Shown here one piece after another: positions 35,559 through 44,127 of a DNA stretch of 59,939 nucleotides. The DNA is from JAABRU01 sp964534335 (GTDB lineage: Bacteria > Desulfobacterota > Desulfobacteria > Desulfobacterales > Desulfococcaceae). Below the pieces are notes generated by a model that saw nothing but the letters and a program-made list of their open reading frames with translations, made no database searches and was not told the DNA's origin. The stretch covers positions 1 to 59,939 of the forward strand of contig CAZHPS010000001.1 of NCBI GenBank assembly GCA_964534335.1. Reading direction: 5' to 3'. The position numbers and the translations under genes were made by a program. Position 1 is the stretch's first letter, and the number at the start of each line of letters is the position of its first letter.

Positions 35559-36749
35559 TTACATCTGTGACTCAAATTCCTTTACAAAAGCGTCATCTTC
35601 CGGAGGATTGGGAAAAAGCTGTGTCCAGTTTTTTTTCTTTTTCTGCAGGATATTGTGGTTGATAGTCCCGTCAGATTCTCTGGGTATTTTGTCTTTTTCC
35701 ACAAAATCCACCCAGCGGGGCCGCAGATAGTCGGATATACGGTTGTTTTCCTTTATTTTGTTATAGACAAACCGTATAATGTCTTTGGCCTGATCAGCCG
35801 AGGGGGGATATCCGGGTTTGAGCACGACATAGGCAACGGAGTTTTCCGGAGGGCCGGTTACCCGTGAGTCTGCTACAGCCTTATGCTCATTTATGATTTT
35901 CCGGACTTTCTGCTGCATGATACTGCCTCCGCCGACTTTGAGCAGATAGGCCTGATCCACAAATTCCATGTTTTTTGAATACATGCCGGGTGAAATCCAG
36001 TTGGCATTAATTTTGTCTGCGACATATTCCATGATTTCCTTCTGCAGATCACCGGAGGCCTTTGCATCAGGATTGAGCACCACAAAGGCATAGGGTTTGA
36101 TGAAATTGTCCGCATCCCGGTGACCGACCACCGCGCTTTCACTTACATCTTTGTGACTGATGATGATTTCCTCCAGTTTTTCCCGCTGTTCTGCTGCCAC
36201 CAGTCCGCCTATCTGCAATTCTGTGATTTCTCCGGGAATATCCAGAAAAGTGATGTCTGAGCGGGGCATAAAATTTTTCAGGGTTCCGATACGCTGCTCC
36301 AGTATTCTTCCGTTGGTCAGCATCAGCGCAAGAATCGGGATATACAGGGTCAGCAGCATCAGATTTCTGTGCGTGATTTTTGTAAAATAGATACTCTGGA
36401 CAGCCGAAGGTTTTTCACGGGATGCCCAGGACAGGAGCACAACAAGAGCGATGGCCACTCCGGTAATCATAAAAAAAGAATATTCAGGATTTGCCTTTTT
36501 TGTGATTTCCCCTATGTCAATGTATGAGGCAGTGATCACAGACAGAATCAGCATGTAAACCCCAAGCAGCTTTACCAGTTCAAAGCTGTCCAGCTGATTG
36601 TCGTCCTTGAAATATTTATTGAGCAGCTTGTAAAGAAGATACATCAGGACAATGACAGCCCAGGAAATGACCGTGTCAATGTTCACATGGAAATAGAATT
36701 TGTCGTTTAACTGGCGCAGGATAAAACCTGCCCGCTGAATATAAATCAT
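35559..36749 (-). CDS. Four-helix membrane protein with two degenerate acyl/AMP-ligase C-terminal modules
   Basis: 396 residues. Four hydrophobic helices at about 26-43, 59-77, 91-108 and 129-145. The cytoplasmic part carries two consecutive modules (about 186-283 and 280-370) that look like the small C-terminal subdomain of ANL enzymes (acyl-CoA synthetases, adenylation domains): SHKDVSESAVVGHRDADN, KPYAFVVLNPDA, then a second NEHKAVADSRVTG, VAYVVLKPGYPP, RPRWVDFVEKDKIPRES. The ATP/AMP large domain is absent, and the catalytic Lys of the usual SGKxxR is replaced (Ser276 in module 1, Thr362 in module 2). So it is probably a docking or ligand-sensing protein, not an enzyme. First gene of the envelope cluster. 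Confidence 0.65.
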   Translation of the reverse strand: MIYIQRAGFILRQLNDKFYFHVNIDTVISWAVIVLMYLLYKLLNKYFKDDNQLDSFELVKLLGVYMLILSVITASYIDIGEITKKANPEYSFFMITGVAIALVVLLSWASREKPSAVQSIYFTKITHRNLMLLTLYIPILALMLTNGRILEQRIGTLKNFMPRSDITFLDIPGEITELQIGGLVAAEQREKLEEIIISHKDVSESAVVGHRDADNFIKPYAFVVLNPDAKASGDLQKEIMEYVADKINANWISPGMYSKNMEFVDQAYLLKVGGGSIMQQKVRKIINEHKAVADSRVTGPPENSVAYVVLKPGYPPSADQAKDIIRFVYNKIKENNRISDYLRPRWVDFVEKDKIPRESDGTINHNILQKKKKNWTQLFPNPPEDDAFVKEFESQM

Positions 36750-36784
36750 AGTGTCTCCGGTTTTTAGTCTGTCTGTAAAAAAAC

Positions 36785-36885
36785 AGCATAAGCAGGCAAA
36801 CGAAATTTTTCGTGTATTCAGAAAATCCGGTTTTTCCGGAAAACCGGATTTTTTCTGAAAATTTTATACCCCAAAATTTATGCTG
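36785..36885. repeat. Palindromic repeat with terminator-like hairpin, family F copy 1
   Basis: Contains AAAATCCGGTTTTTCCGGAAAACCGGATTTTTT inside larger arms (GCATAAGCAGGCAAACG ... AATTTATGCTGACTTA). Matches 43711-43800 in inverted orientation. The hairpin with T-run could stop transcription. Further repeats in 36750-37412: three 14-bp copies of GGTTTCAGTGTTCA at 36921-36960; the rest holds no gene. Confidence 0.65.
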
Positions 36886-37039
36886 ACTTACTTTAAGGGC
36901 TTTGGAAATTGCTGATGTGCCGGTTTCAGTGTTCAGGTTTCAGTGTTCAGGTTTCAGTGCAGACCGGTTACTGACACCTGTTCCGGTATTTTAAAAATTT
37001 CCCCTTCCATAAGTAACCTTCCATAAATTTTTTCATGTA

Positions 37040-37134
37040 TACTAATCCAATTTTGGTTTTTTGTGGCACAGAAGCTGCTTTAAGTGTCAGTCAGAGCAGT
37101 TTCTGTGCCATAAAAAATCAAAACTAGATCATTA
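37040..37134. mobile_element. Inverted-repeat element with inward sigma-54-like sites, family B copy 2
   Basis: Left arm TACTAATCCAATTTTGGTTT, right arm ending AAACTAGATCATTA. Arms read inward give GTGGCACAGAAGCTGC (GG 37065-37066, GC 37077-37078) and on the minus strand ATGGCACAGAAACTGC. Both have GG-N10-GC. The copy is short (about 95 bp). Confidence 0.6.
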
Positions 37135-37412
37135 CATCATCCTGTTTTATCAAAAATAAATTAACGGATACAATTTTTTTTGCCATTTGCGGTCAAATCC
37201 GGCAGAACAAACCGGACAAAGTTCTGCTCTGATGAATAGTATAAACCGGAGATTTTGTCAAACTAATGAAGAAAAAAGAAAGCGTATTTTTCTGAAGAGG
37301 GCGGAACGGGGAAAACGCGGAACATCCGGGTTTGAATGAAAAAAATATTTTCCGGAAATGGACAGGGAATCTCCCGGTCGCACCCGGATTTTATGGAACC
37401 GGGGAATTTCTG

Positions 37413-38570
37413 TCAGGAGATCCCGCATTCCCCTGTAACTGTCAGATTGTCCCGGTGAATGACCTCATCATAGGGTTTCAGGCCCAGCCGTTCTGCAATC
37501 TGATCGGTGCGCAGTCCCATAATTTTCCGGATATCTGCGGAACTGTAATTCACCAGTCCCACGCCCAGCACATCACCGCTTCCGTTTTTGAATTCCACGG
37601 GTGCGCCCATACGGAAATCTCCCTCCACATCTGTGATGCCGATGGGCAGCAGGCTTTTTCCCCTTTCCAGAATGGCCCGCACTGCGCCGTCATCAATGCG
37701 GAGTCTGCCTTTGGGCTTTACGGAAAAACCGATCCAGCATTTGCGGTTTGCCATTTTTTCCTGTCTGGGCGTGAAAAAGGTGCCATGCTCCTCTCCGGAA
37801 AAAAGCCGGAAGAGAATATCCTCTTTGCTTCCCCTGGCAATGACCATGGGGATTCCCGCAGTGCTGACCTTGCGCGCTGCCCTGATTTTGGTGAGCATTC
37901 CTCCGGTTCCCAGGGTTCCGGGTATGGAACTGGCACAGTTTTCAATATCCCTGTGTATGGTGTCCACAACCGGAATCAGCAGGGCATCCGGATTGGTGCG
38001 GGGATCTTTGTCATACAGTCCCTCAATATCTGTCAGGTTGATAAGCAGGTCTGCATCCAGCAGCAGTGCAATCATGGCAGAAAGGTTGTCATTGTCCCCG
38101 AACTTGATTTCTTCGACCGAAACCGTGTCATTTTCATTGATGATGGGAACGATTTTCCATGAAATCAGGGTGTGCAGGGTGTTGCGGGCATTCAGATACC
38201 GTTTGCGCTGGTGCAGTCCGTCACCGGTCAGGAGAATTTGGGCCACTTTTTTGCCGTACTGCTCAAATGCCTTTTCATACTCCATGATCAGTCCGGCCTG
38301 TCCCACCGCAGCCACGGCCTGGCGCTGGGGAATTTCATCCGGTCTTCTGGACAGACCGAGTTTTCTGAGTCCTGCGGCCATTGCGCCGGAAGATACCAGA
38401 ACCATTTCCATATCCCGGTCAATAAGATCGCAGATCTGTCTGCTCACGGAATGCACCACTTCCAAATTCAGGCCGCTGTCTTTGGTAAGGACATTGCTGC
38501 CGATCTTGACCACAACGCGTTTTGCAGATGCAAAACATTCCCTCTGTCTGATTTTCTGTTCAGTTGTCAT
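37413..38570 (-). CDS. proB: Glutamate 5-kinase
   Basis: About 385 residues; first step of proline synthesis, phosphorylating glutamate. Amino-acid kinase core: VVVKIGSNVLTKD, VSSGAMAAGLRKLG, FGDNDNLSAMIALLLDADLLI, GTGGMLTKIRAARK; a C-terminal PUA domain (ILERGKSLLPIGITDVEGDF ... VGVGLVNYSS). Start set at the ATG overlapping the obgE stop (ATGACAACTGA), giving an 11-bp overlap; a longer frame from 38612 would overlap more. No proA follows. The obgE-proB order is common in bacteria. Confidence 0.95.
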   Translation of the reverse strand: MTTEQKIRQRECFASAKRVVVKIGSNVLTKDSGLNLEVVHSVSRQICDLIDRDMEMVLVSSGAMAAGLRKLGLSRRPDEIPQRQAVAAVGQAGLIMEYEKAFEQYGKKVAQILLTGDGLHQRKRYLNARNTLHTLISWKIVPIINENDTVSVEEIKFGDNDNLSAMIALLLDADLLINLTDIEGLYDKDPRTNPDALLIPVVDTIHRDIENCASSIPGTLGTGGMLTKIRAARKVSTAGIPMVIARGSKEDILFRLFSGEEHGTFFTPRQEKMANRKCWIGFSVKPKGRLRIDDGAVRAILERGKSLLPIGITDVEGDFRMGAPVEFKNGSGDVLGVGLVNYSSADIRKIMGLRTDQIAERLGLKPYDEVIHRDNLTVTGECGIS

Positions 38571-39594
38571 CGTCTTTGGAATATGTGTCTGAATGTTCAG
38601 AACTGTCTTCAATAATCTGCTGCATGCGGTATTTCAGTTCCCCAACCCCATAGCCTGCTGCCGCTGATATGGTCATAAATTCCGGCGCGCCAGGGCACAT
38701 CCGGAAAAGCTCGGCTGCGACATCCGCACCGGAAATATCCATTTTGTTCAGGACAACGAGCTGCTTTTTTTCCGCGAGTTCCGGACTGTAGGCCGCAAGT
38801 TCCCGGTTAATGGTTTCATACAGGGAAAGGGGCTGATCCGGATCAATTTCCGAGGCATCAATAAGATGCAGCAGAATGCGGGTCCTCTCAATATGCCGCA
38901 GAAAATGGATACCCAGCCCCGCTCCTGTGTGTGCCCCTTCAATCAGTCCCGGAATATCGGCCACCACAAAAGGTTCGCCCCGGTCAGTCTTTACCACGCC
39001 CAGATTTGGACTCAGTGTGGTGAAGGGATAATCAGCCACTTTGGGTTTTGCGGATGATATGGCCCTGATAAGGGTTGATTTTCCCGCGTTGGGAAAGCCG
39101 ATGATGCCCACGTCAGCAAGAATTTTGAGTTCCAGTTTCAGGCTGAAATACTGTCCCGGCTCTCCGGGCTGGGCAAAGCGCGGGGTTTGACGGACAGAGG
39201 ATTTGAAACGCGCATTTCCCTGTCCGCCCCTTCCGCCCCGGGCCACGGTAAAACGCTCATCCTTTTCTGTCAAATCCTTGATAACTTCATTGGTATCTGC
39301 GTCAATCACCAAAGTGCCGGGAGGAACTTCCAGAATCAGATCCTCCCCGCCTCTGCCACTTTTATCTTTTCCCTGTCCGCCTCTGCCGCTTTTGGCCTCA
39401 AAATCTTTTTTGAAGCGGAAATGATGCAGGGTGCGTTTCCGGGGAGATGCAACCAGAATCACATCTCCGCCTTTGCCTCCGTCCCCGCCGTCAGGTCCGC
39501 CTCTGGGAATAAAACGCTCGCGGCGGAAACTGACGCATCCGCTCCCGCCATCCCCGGCGCGAACAGTAATGTTTGCTTCGTCAATGAATTTCAC
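38560..39594 (-). CDS. obgE: GTPase ObgE
   Basis: 344 residues. The Gly-rich OBG domain (VRAGDGGSGCVSFRRE ... GRGGQGKDKSGRGGED) is followed by the GTPase: G1 GFPNAGKST, G3 DIPGLIEGAH, G4 NKMD, G5 ISAAAG. ObgE acts in late assembly of the 50S ribosomal subunit and stress signalling. The GTG start overlaps the rpmA stop by 4 bp (GTGA). The usual C-terminal OCT domain is missing or replaced by a short acidic tail. Confidence 0.96.
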   Translation of the reverse strand: MKFIDEANITVRAGDGGSGCVSFRRERFIPRGGPDGGDGGKGGDVILVASPRKRTLHHFRFKKDFEAKSGRGGQGKDKSGRGGEDLILEVPPGTLVIDADTNEVIKDLTEKDERFTVARGGRGGQGNARFKSSVRQTPRFAQPGEPGQYFSLKLELKILADVGIIGFPNAGKSTLIRAISSAKPKVADYPFTTLSPNLGVVKTDRGEPFVVADIPGLIEGAHTGAGLGIHFLRHIERTRILLHLIDASEIDPDQPLSLYETINRELAAYSPELAEKKQLVVLNKMDISGADVAAELFRMCPGAPEFMTISAAAGYGVGELKYRMQQIIEDSSEHSDTYSKDDDN

Positions 39595-39845
39595 TCGGCA
39601 TACACACTGACTTTTTTGCGGGTCTTGCCCATCCGTTCATAGGTGACAACCCCGTCAATTTTGGCAAACAGGGTATAATCTTTTCCGCACCCCACATTGC
39701 TGCCCGGATGGATTTTTGTACCCAACTGGCGCACCAGCACGTTTCCGGCCAGCACCTTCTGACCACCGTAGCGTTTGATCCCGCGGCGCTGGGAATTGCT
39801 GTCCCGTCCGTTTCTCGAGCTGCCCGCAGCTTTCTTATGTGCCAT
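39591..39845 (-). CDS. rpmA: 50S ribosomal protein L27
   Basis: 84 residues, full length. MAHKKAAGSSRNGRDSNSQR, IKRYGGQKVLAGNVLVRQ and HPGSNVGCGKDYTLFA are diagnostic. It has the short N-terminus (no cleavable extension seen in Firmicutes). In the conserved rplU-rpmA-obgE order, coupled to obgE by overlap. Confidence 0.97.
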   Translation of the reverse strand: MAHKKAAGSSRNGRDSNSQRRGIKRYGGQKVLAGNVLVRQLGTKIHPGSNVGCGKDYTLFAKIDGVVTYERMGKTRKKVSVYAE

Positions 39846-39867
39846 TTTTCCTGCTCCTTATTGTGTT

Positions 39868-40242
39868 TTACGCAGCTTCCGCCTGCACAGATTCGGTCAT
39901 CAGATTTTTCTGAACCAGTCCTGCGGCCATGCCGGTGCCGATACGGTCAATCTGAACAGCCGTATATGGCTGACGATGTCCCAGTTTCCGGCGGTAGCGT
40001 TTCCGTCTTTTGAATTTGAAAACAATGATTTTTTTGCTTTTGTCCTGTTCAACAATATGGCCTGCCACACTCACGTCATCCAGAAGGGGCTGGCCGATTC
40101 TCAGGTTTTCGCCGTCCGAAAACAGCAGGACTTTGTCAAAAGAAACCGGATCTCCCACACTGCCGGGGAGTTTTTCCACCCGGAATATTTCACCTTCCCG
40201 GATCTTATATTGTTTTCCGCCCGTCTTTACCACAGCGTACAT
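39868..40242 (-). CDS. rplU: 50S ribosomal protein L21
   Basis: 124 residues: MYAVVKTGGKQYKIREGEI, GDPVSFDKVLLF and KIIVFKFKRRKRYRRKLGHRQPYT at a reduced excerpt (core RRKRYRRKLGHRQ). The C-terminus is about 20 residues longer than the usual 103 (IGTGMAAGLVQKNLMTESVQ). First gene of the rplU-rpmA-obgE-proB run, with a Shine-Dalgarno AAGGAGG. Confidence 0.96.
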   Translation of the reverse strand: MYAVVKTGGKQYKIREGEIFRVEKLPGSVGDPVSFDKVLLFSDGENLRIGQPLLDDVSVAGHIVEQDKSKKIIVFKFKRRKRYRRKLGHRQPYTAVQIDRIGTGMAAGLVQKNLMTESVQAEAA

Positions 40243-40333
40243 ATTACCTCCTTTGATCAGACTCAGTTTTCATGGGATCACAAAATTTTGGAATATTGAC
40301 TGTTTTTGACAATTTGTCAAGGGAAAAATGAAA

Positions 40334-42724
40334 TCAGCCCCCGGATCTCCCGCTGATGACCGTAAATTCCACAGAATCATAATTTCCCCCCAAATCCATT
40401 ACTGTCAACTGACAGCGTCCGGGCCGGCTGAACTTATGCACAAACGGAACTCCTGCCGGGGATCGGGCAATGAGTTCGCCGTTGAGCAGCCAGTACAGTT
40501 CCTCCCGGCCGCCCCGGGCTTCCAGAATCAGGGTGGGAAGCCGGGTTTCTGCTCCCGGTGGACGGAAAACCGTATTGGGTTCAATTCCCATAATGCGGAT
40601 ATTTTCCCCCTGTGCGGAAGCCGGTTTTCCGCACACTGGATCGATTCGCGGAATCCTGGATTTTTCACGTATCCGGGGCGGCAGCCAGGGCTCCGCAGCC
40701 CTGGGCCAGCGGGCAATGACTTTTCTGACCGGACCGGCCACAGCACAGCCTGCTTCCACCCGGAGTCCGTTAACAGGGTTAAGCCATACTGTAACCGGAT
40801 TGGACTGCCAGATGCGTTCACTCCGGTCAGGCAGGGTCGGGGGAATCACACGGTCAAGAACCCACGCGGTATGCCTTTCATGGCAGAGGGGATCATCTTC
40901 CCCTTCCGGCGCAGTTCCCAGAGGCCAGCAGATTTCTTTCCTGCTTACGGTATCCGGTATCGGACGCGGGGAGCCGAACCTCCGGGGCAGACTGTCCACA
41001 ATCCGGAAAAGCAGGGGCGCGGCAGTGGCCCGTCCGTACTGTCCCGGAGAGGGTGTCCCGTCAGGCCGGCCCACCCAGACACCAGCGGTATAGCGATCTG
41101 TTACCGCAAGAGTCCATGCATCCCGGAATCCGTAACTGGTGCCGGTTTTCCAGGCTGCCTGCCGGGATCTGTCCAAAGAAATCTGTCCTGCGGGCAGGTC
41201 AGGCCGGGAAGATTCCTGCAGAATCTGGTACACAATACTGGCTGCGCCCGGGCTGAGAAGACGGCGTTCCACCAGGGGCTGATCACGCGTAAAACGCAAA
41301 GGGCCTGCCAGTCCCCCGCGGGCAAAGGCAGTATAGGCACTGACCAGATCTTCCAGAGAAGCTCCAACACCGCCCAGAATCATGGTCAGATTTGGCGTCT
41401 GAAAGGGCGGATACCGCAGACGGAATCCGCCCTGCCGGAGCCGGGCATCAAAATATTTCGGACCCAGACGATCCAGCAGATCCACAGCAGGCAGGTTGAG
41501 AGATCTCTGCAAAGCCTCTGCCGCGCTTACCGGGCCTGTGAAATGCCGGGTGAAATTGTCTGGCCGGTATCCGCTGAAGGAAAACGGTGCGTCTGTCATC
41601 AGACTTTCAGAATGAATCAGTCCCTCCTCCATTGCCACGGCATACAGAAAAGGTTTGAGAGTGGAGCCCGGAGAACGGACAGCCTGCACCATATCCACAT
41701 GACCGAAACGGCTGTTGTCGAGAAAATCCGCTGATCCCGCATATGCCTTTACCGCCAGACTGCTGTTTTCCACCACCAGAGCGGCTGCGGATGTATGAGC
41801 GGGTGTTCCGGCAATGAATGCCCGGATCAGTCCGGATACATTTTCCTGCATCAGGGGATCAAGGAAAGTGCAGACAGGAGCCGAGGGAACTGCTTTTTTT
41901 CTGAGGCGTTCAGCCAGCAGAGGGGCTTTCATGGGACGCGGATCAAACCTCTGCATCACTTTTTCAATTTTGGCTTCCGCAACGGTTTTGGCATCCCATA
42001 TGCCGAATTTTGCCATGCGATCCAGCACTTTGTTCCGGCCTGCCTCAGCCCTGTCCGGATGCCTGTCCGGCCTCATACGGCTGGGGGACTGGGGCAGAAC
42101 TGCCAGCAGCGCAGCCTCCGCGTGGCTCAGTTCCAGGGCGGATTTGCCCAGATAGGCAAAAGCAGCAGCCTGCACTCCTTCAATGGGGCCGCCAAATGGG
42201 GCGTAATTCAGGTAAAAGGTGAGAATTTCCTTTTTGGAAAAACGGAATTCCAACTGCAGTGCACGGAACATCTGCTGCACTTTCCCGCGCATTGTTTTGG
42301 GATGCGGATGGAGAATCCGGGCGACCTGCATGGTCAGGGTGGAACCTCCGGACTGCAGTTGTCCGGAACCGAAATACTGTCCCAGTGCCCGGAACAGGGC
42401 CAGGGGATTGACTCCGGGATGCCAGCGGAAATAACGATCCTCATAACTGATCAGTGCCTGCAGATACAGGGGAGAAACTTCTTCCGGCCTTACAGAATAA
42501 CGCCATACGCCCCGCGAATCCGGAAAACTCCGCAGCGGGCTGCCGTCTTCTGCTACAACGGTGACAGCAAAATTCTTTTTCTCTTCCGGCAGCGACAGGG
42601 GAAAACAGGCATTAAGAAAAAGAAAGGAAACAAAGGCATGGCTAAGGCCGGAGACAAAAAATGCGGCTGCGCAGAAAAAAATCCTGAACCAGCGTTTTTG
42701 GCATATGGCCTGCCATGTGATCAT
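40334..42724 (-). CDS. pbpC: Penicillin-binding protein 1C
   Basis: 796 residues; a bifunctional peptidoglycan synthase. Membrane anchor near the N-terminus (IFFCAAAFFVSGLSHAFVSF). GT51 transglycosylase: EDRYFRWHPGVNPLALFRA, GGSTLTMQVARIL, KEILTFYLNYAPFGG, AALLAVLPQSPS. Transpeptidase: SPGSTLKPF (SxxK), RSLN, KTGTSYGFRDAW. The C-terminal domain (from about 700) is the BiPBP_C beta domain typical of PBP1C. Acts in the periplasm. No alpha-2-macroglobulin gene (common partner) beside it. Confidence 0.94.
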   Translation of the reverse strand: MITWQAICQKRWFRIFFCAAAFFVSGLSHAFVSFLFLNACFPLSLPEEKKNFAVTVVAEDGSPLRSFPDSRGVWRYSVRPEEVSPLYLQALISYEDRYFRWHPGVNPLALFRALGQYFGSGQLQSGGSTLTMQVARILHPHPKTMRGKVQQMFRALQLEFRFSKKEILTFYLNYAPFGGPIEGVQAAAFAYLGKSALELSHAEAALLAVLPQSPSRMRPDRHPDRAEAGRNKVLDRMAKFGIWDAKTVAEAKIEKVMQRFDPRPMKAPLLAERLRKKAVPSAPVCTFLDPLMQENVSGLIRAFIAGTPAHTSAAALVVENSSLAVKAYAGSADFLDNSRFGHVDMVQAVRSPGSTLKPFLYAVAMEEGLIHSESLMTDAPFSFSGYRPDNFTRHFTGPVSAAEALQRSLNLPAVDLLDRLGPKYFDARLRQGGFRLRYPPFQTPNLTMILGGVGASLEDLVSAYTAFARGGLAGPLRFTRDQPLVERRLLSPGAASIVYQILQESSRPDLPAGQISLDRSRQAAWKTGTSYGFRDAWTLAVTDRYTAGVWVGRPDGTPSPGQYGRATAAPLLFRIVDSLPRRFGSPRPIPDTVSRKEICWPLGTAPEGEDDPLCHERHTAWVLDRVIPPTLPDRSERIWQSNPVTVWLNPVNGLRVEAGCAVAGPVRKVIARWPRAAEPWLPPRIREKSRIPRIDPVCGKPASAQGENIRIMGIEPNTVFRPPGAETRLPTLILEARGGREELYWLLNGELIARSPAGVPFVHKFSRPGRCQLTVMDLGGNYDSVEFTVISGRSGG

Positions 42725-42748
42725 TTCTCATTCCTGATTCTGCTGAAT

Positions 42749-43324
42749 TCATTTTTTCTCTTCTGAAAAATGGAAAACCTCATACACTTTGACCTCCACT
42801 TCCCCATTTTTCCAGCAGTCTCTGCGCATTCCGCCCTTCTGGCAGAGATGGGATAGAAAGATTTCCGGGTCAGGAAGCTGTTCCCAGACCTGGGGCAGAA
42901 ATGTGGAACGGTACGCTCCTTTTGAAAGAATCACGCCATGCACTCCGGGTTTGAGTTTGGCTTTGAGATCTTCCCCGTCTGTGTAAGGCAGGACTTCCGG
43001 AACTGTCAGCACGCTGATTTCAATATCAATATCAGCCAGTTCTTCTGCTGTGACAGGGGGAAAACGGCTGTCATGGAATGCGGAATGCACAGCGTTTTCC
43101 CTTACCGCGTCTGCAAGTGGTTTTACAGGTTCCAGAGTGCCGATGCACCCCCGCAGCATTCCCTTTTTGTGAAGCGTGACAAAGCATCCCTGCTTTTCCC
43201 GGATCGCGGACGGAAGATCAGATGGTTCCTCCGAAGCGGTTCCTGCCCTCAGTTTTGAAGCAATTACGGAACGTGCCAGCTTCAGAAGACAGTTCTTATC
43301 TTCATTTTTCAGTTTTGACATCAT
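42749..43324 (-). CDS. amrA: AmmeMemoRadiSam system protein A (AMMECR1 family)
   Basis: 191 residues. Diagnostic AMMECR1 blocks: GCFVTLHKKGMLRGCIGTLE, AVHSAFHDSRFPPVTAEEL, IDIEISVLTVPEVL, GVHGVILSKG and a final CWKNGEVEVKVYEVFHF. In bacteria it usually stands beside MEMO and radical SAM genes (amrB, amrS), which are absent here. Biochemical function unproven. Ends 25 bp before pbpC, so the two may be co-transcribed. Confidence 0.9.
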   Translation of the reverse strand: MMSKLKNEDKNCLLKLARSVIASKLRAGTASEEPSDLPSAIREKQGCFVTLHKKGMLRGCIGTLEPVKPLADAVRENAVHSAFHDSRFPPVTAEELADIDIEISVLTVPEVLPYTDGEDLKAKLKPGVHGVILSKGAYRSTFLPQVWEQLPDPEIFLSHLCQKGGMRRDCWKNGEVEVKVYEVFHFSEEKK

Positions 43325-43382
43325 TTTCAGCCTCCGGTTTCTGACCGGGACAGATTCGGTTTCAGTTCCGGTCTGCAGTATT

Positions 43383-43476
43383 CTGTCAGCATTGAATCTG
43401 TGAGCTGAAAAAACCGGGTTTTTCCAAAAAAATCAGGTTTTTCTGTACACTTCAGCGCATAAAATCAAAGTTGACA
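43383..43476. repeat. Repeat with CCGG hairpin, family F2 copy 1
   Basis: CTGTCAGCATTGAATCTGTG ... GTACACTTCAGCGCATAAAA ... GTTGACAA, with a hairpin AAACCGGGTTTTTCC...ATCAGGTTT. It is the inverted match of 55847-55938. Confidence 0.65.
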
Positions 43477-43575
43477 AAGCAATGGGTTGTGACAGGTTAT
43501 TTTGATACAGGCCGTCAGGTTTTTCACCGGATTTGTTCCCATGCCATTTTTTATGCTTATCCCATTATGGTTTAA

Positions 43576-43699
43576 TACCGATTCGCCATTGGTTTGATCC
43601 AATACCGTCAGTTTTTCCGCAGTTCCGGCTGTGCAGAAAACCGCTCCGCTTAATTTCTGCACTCCTCCGGATCAGCATCAGTTCAATGGAGAATCGGTA
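43576..43699. repeat. TA-ended inverted-repeat element, family D copy 2
   Basis: Left TACCGATTCGCCATTGGTT, right CAATGGAGAATCGGTA; reversed relative to copies at 262 and 49132. Gene-free DNA. Confidence 0.7.
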
Positions 43700-43710
43700 T
43701 AAGTAAGGTT

Positions 43711-43800
43711 CCATAAATTTTAGGGCATAAAATTTTCAGAATAACCGGATTTTTCCGAAAAATCCGGTTTTTTGAATACACGAAAATTTTTGTTTTCCTG
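43711..43800. repeat. Palindromic repeat with terminator-like hairpin, family F copy 2
   Basis: AACCGGATTTTTCCGAAAAATCCGGTTTTTT forms a stem followed by T-run; flanks CATAAATTTTAGGGCATAAA and CACGAAAATTTTTGTTTTCC match 36785-36885 inverted. Lies at the 3' end of the zinc-ribbon gene, so could terminate it. Confidence 0.65.
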
Positions 43801-43801
43801 C

Positions 43802-44017
43802 TTATTTCCGCAGAAAAGCCCACCATATGAAAAAAACAAAACCGGCCAGGGAAAGAATGGACAGGGCATAAGACATCCAGTCAACAGGCTTTTCAGCAAT
43901 TCCGTATTCATTGACTTTGCCGACCTTATGTTTGCAGGAAAAACATATCTGATCATTCAATCCCAGAACAACGGAACAGTACGGACATTTTTTGATTAAA
44001 AACTTTCTTTTTTCCAT
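43802..44017 (-). CDS. Zinc-ribbon single-helix membrane protein
   Basis: 71 residues from MEKRKFLIKK. CPYC and CFSC (15 residues apart) form a zinc ribbon, followed by one transmembrane helix (YALSILSLAGFVFFIWWAFL). Such small proteins are widespread and uncharacterised. An in-frame ATG six codons upstream is a possible alternative start. It is 93 bp downstream of ppiD on the same strand, plausibly the same transcript. Confidence 0.65.
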   Translation of the reverse strand: MEKRKFLIKKCPYCSVVLGLNDQICFSCKHKVGKVNEYGIAEKPVDWMSYALSILSLAGFVFFIWWAFLRK

Positions 44018-44127
44018 ATCCGTAATCCTTTTCACACACTGTTTTCGGTTTTTCCTGAGCAGACAGCATCACTCTCCGGAGTAACGGCATTTCTTATCCG
44101 CTCAGGGTGAAACTGCCGGAACTTCCA

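Noticed and set aside
40328..41734. 468-codon plus-strand frame over pbpC
   Set aside because: Antisense of a gene with complete transglycosylase and transpeptidase motifs.
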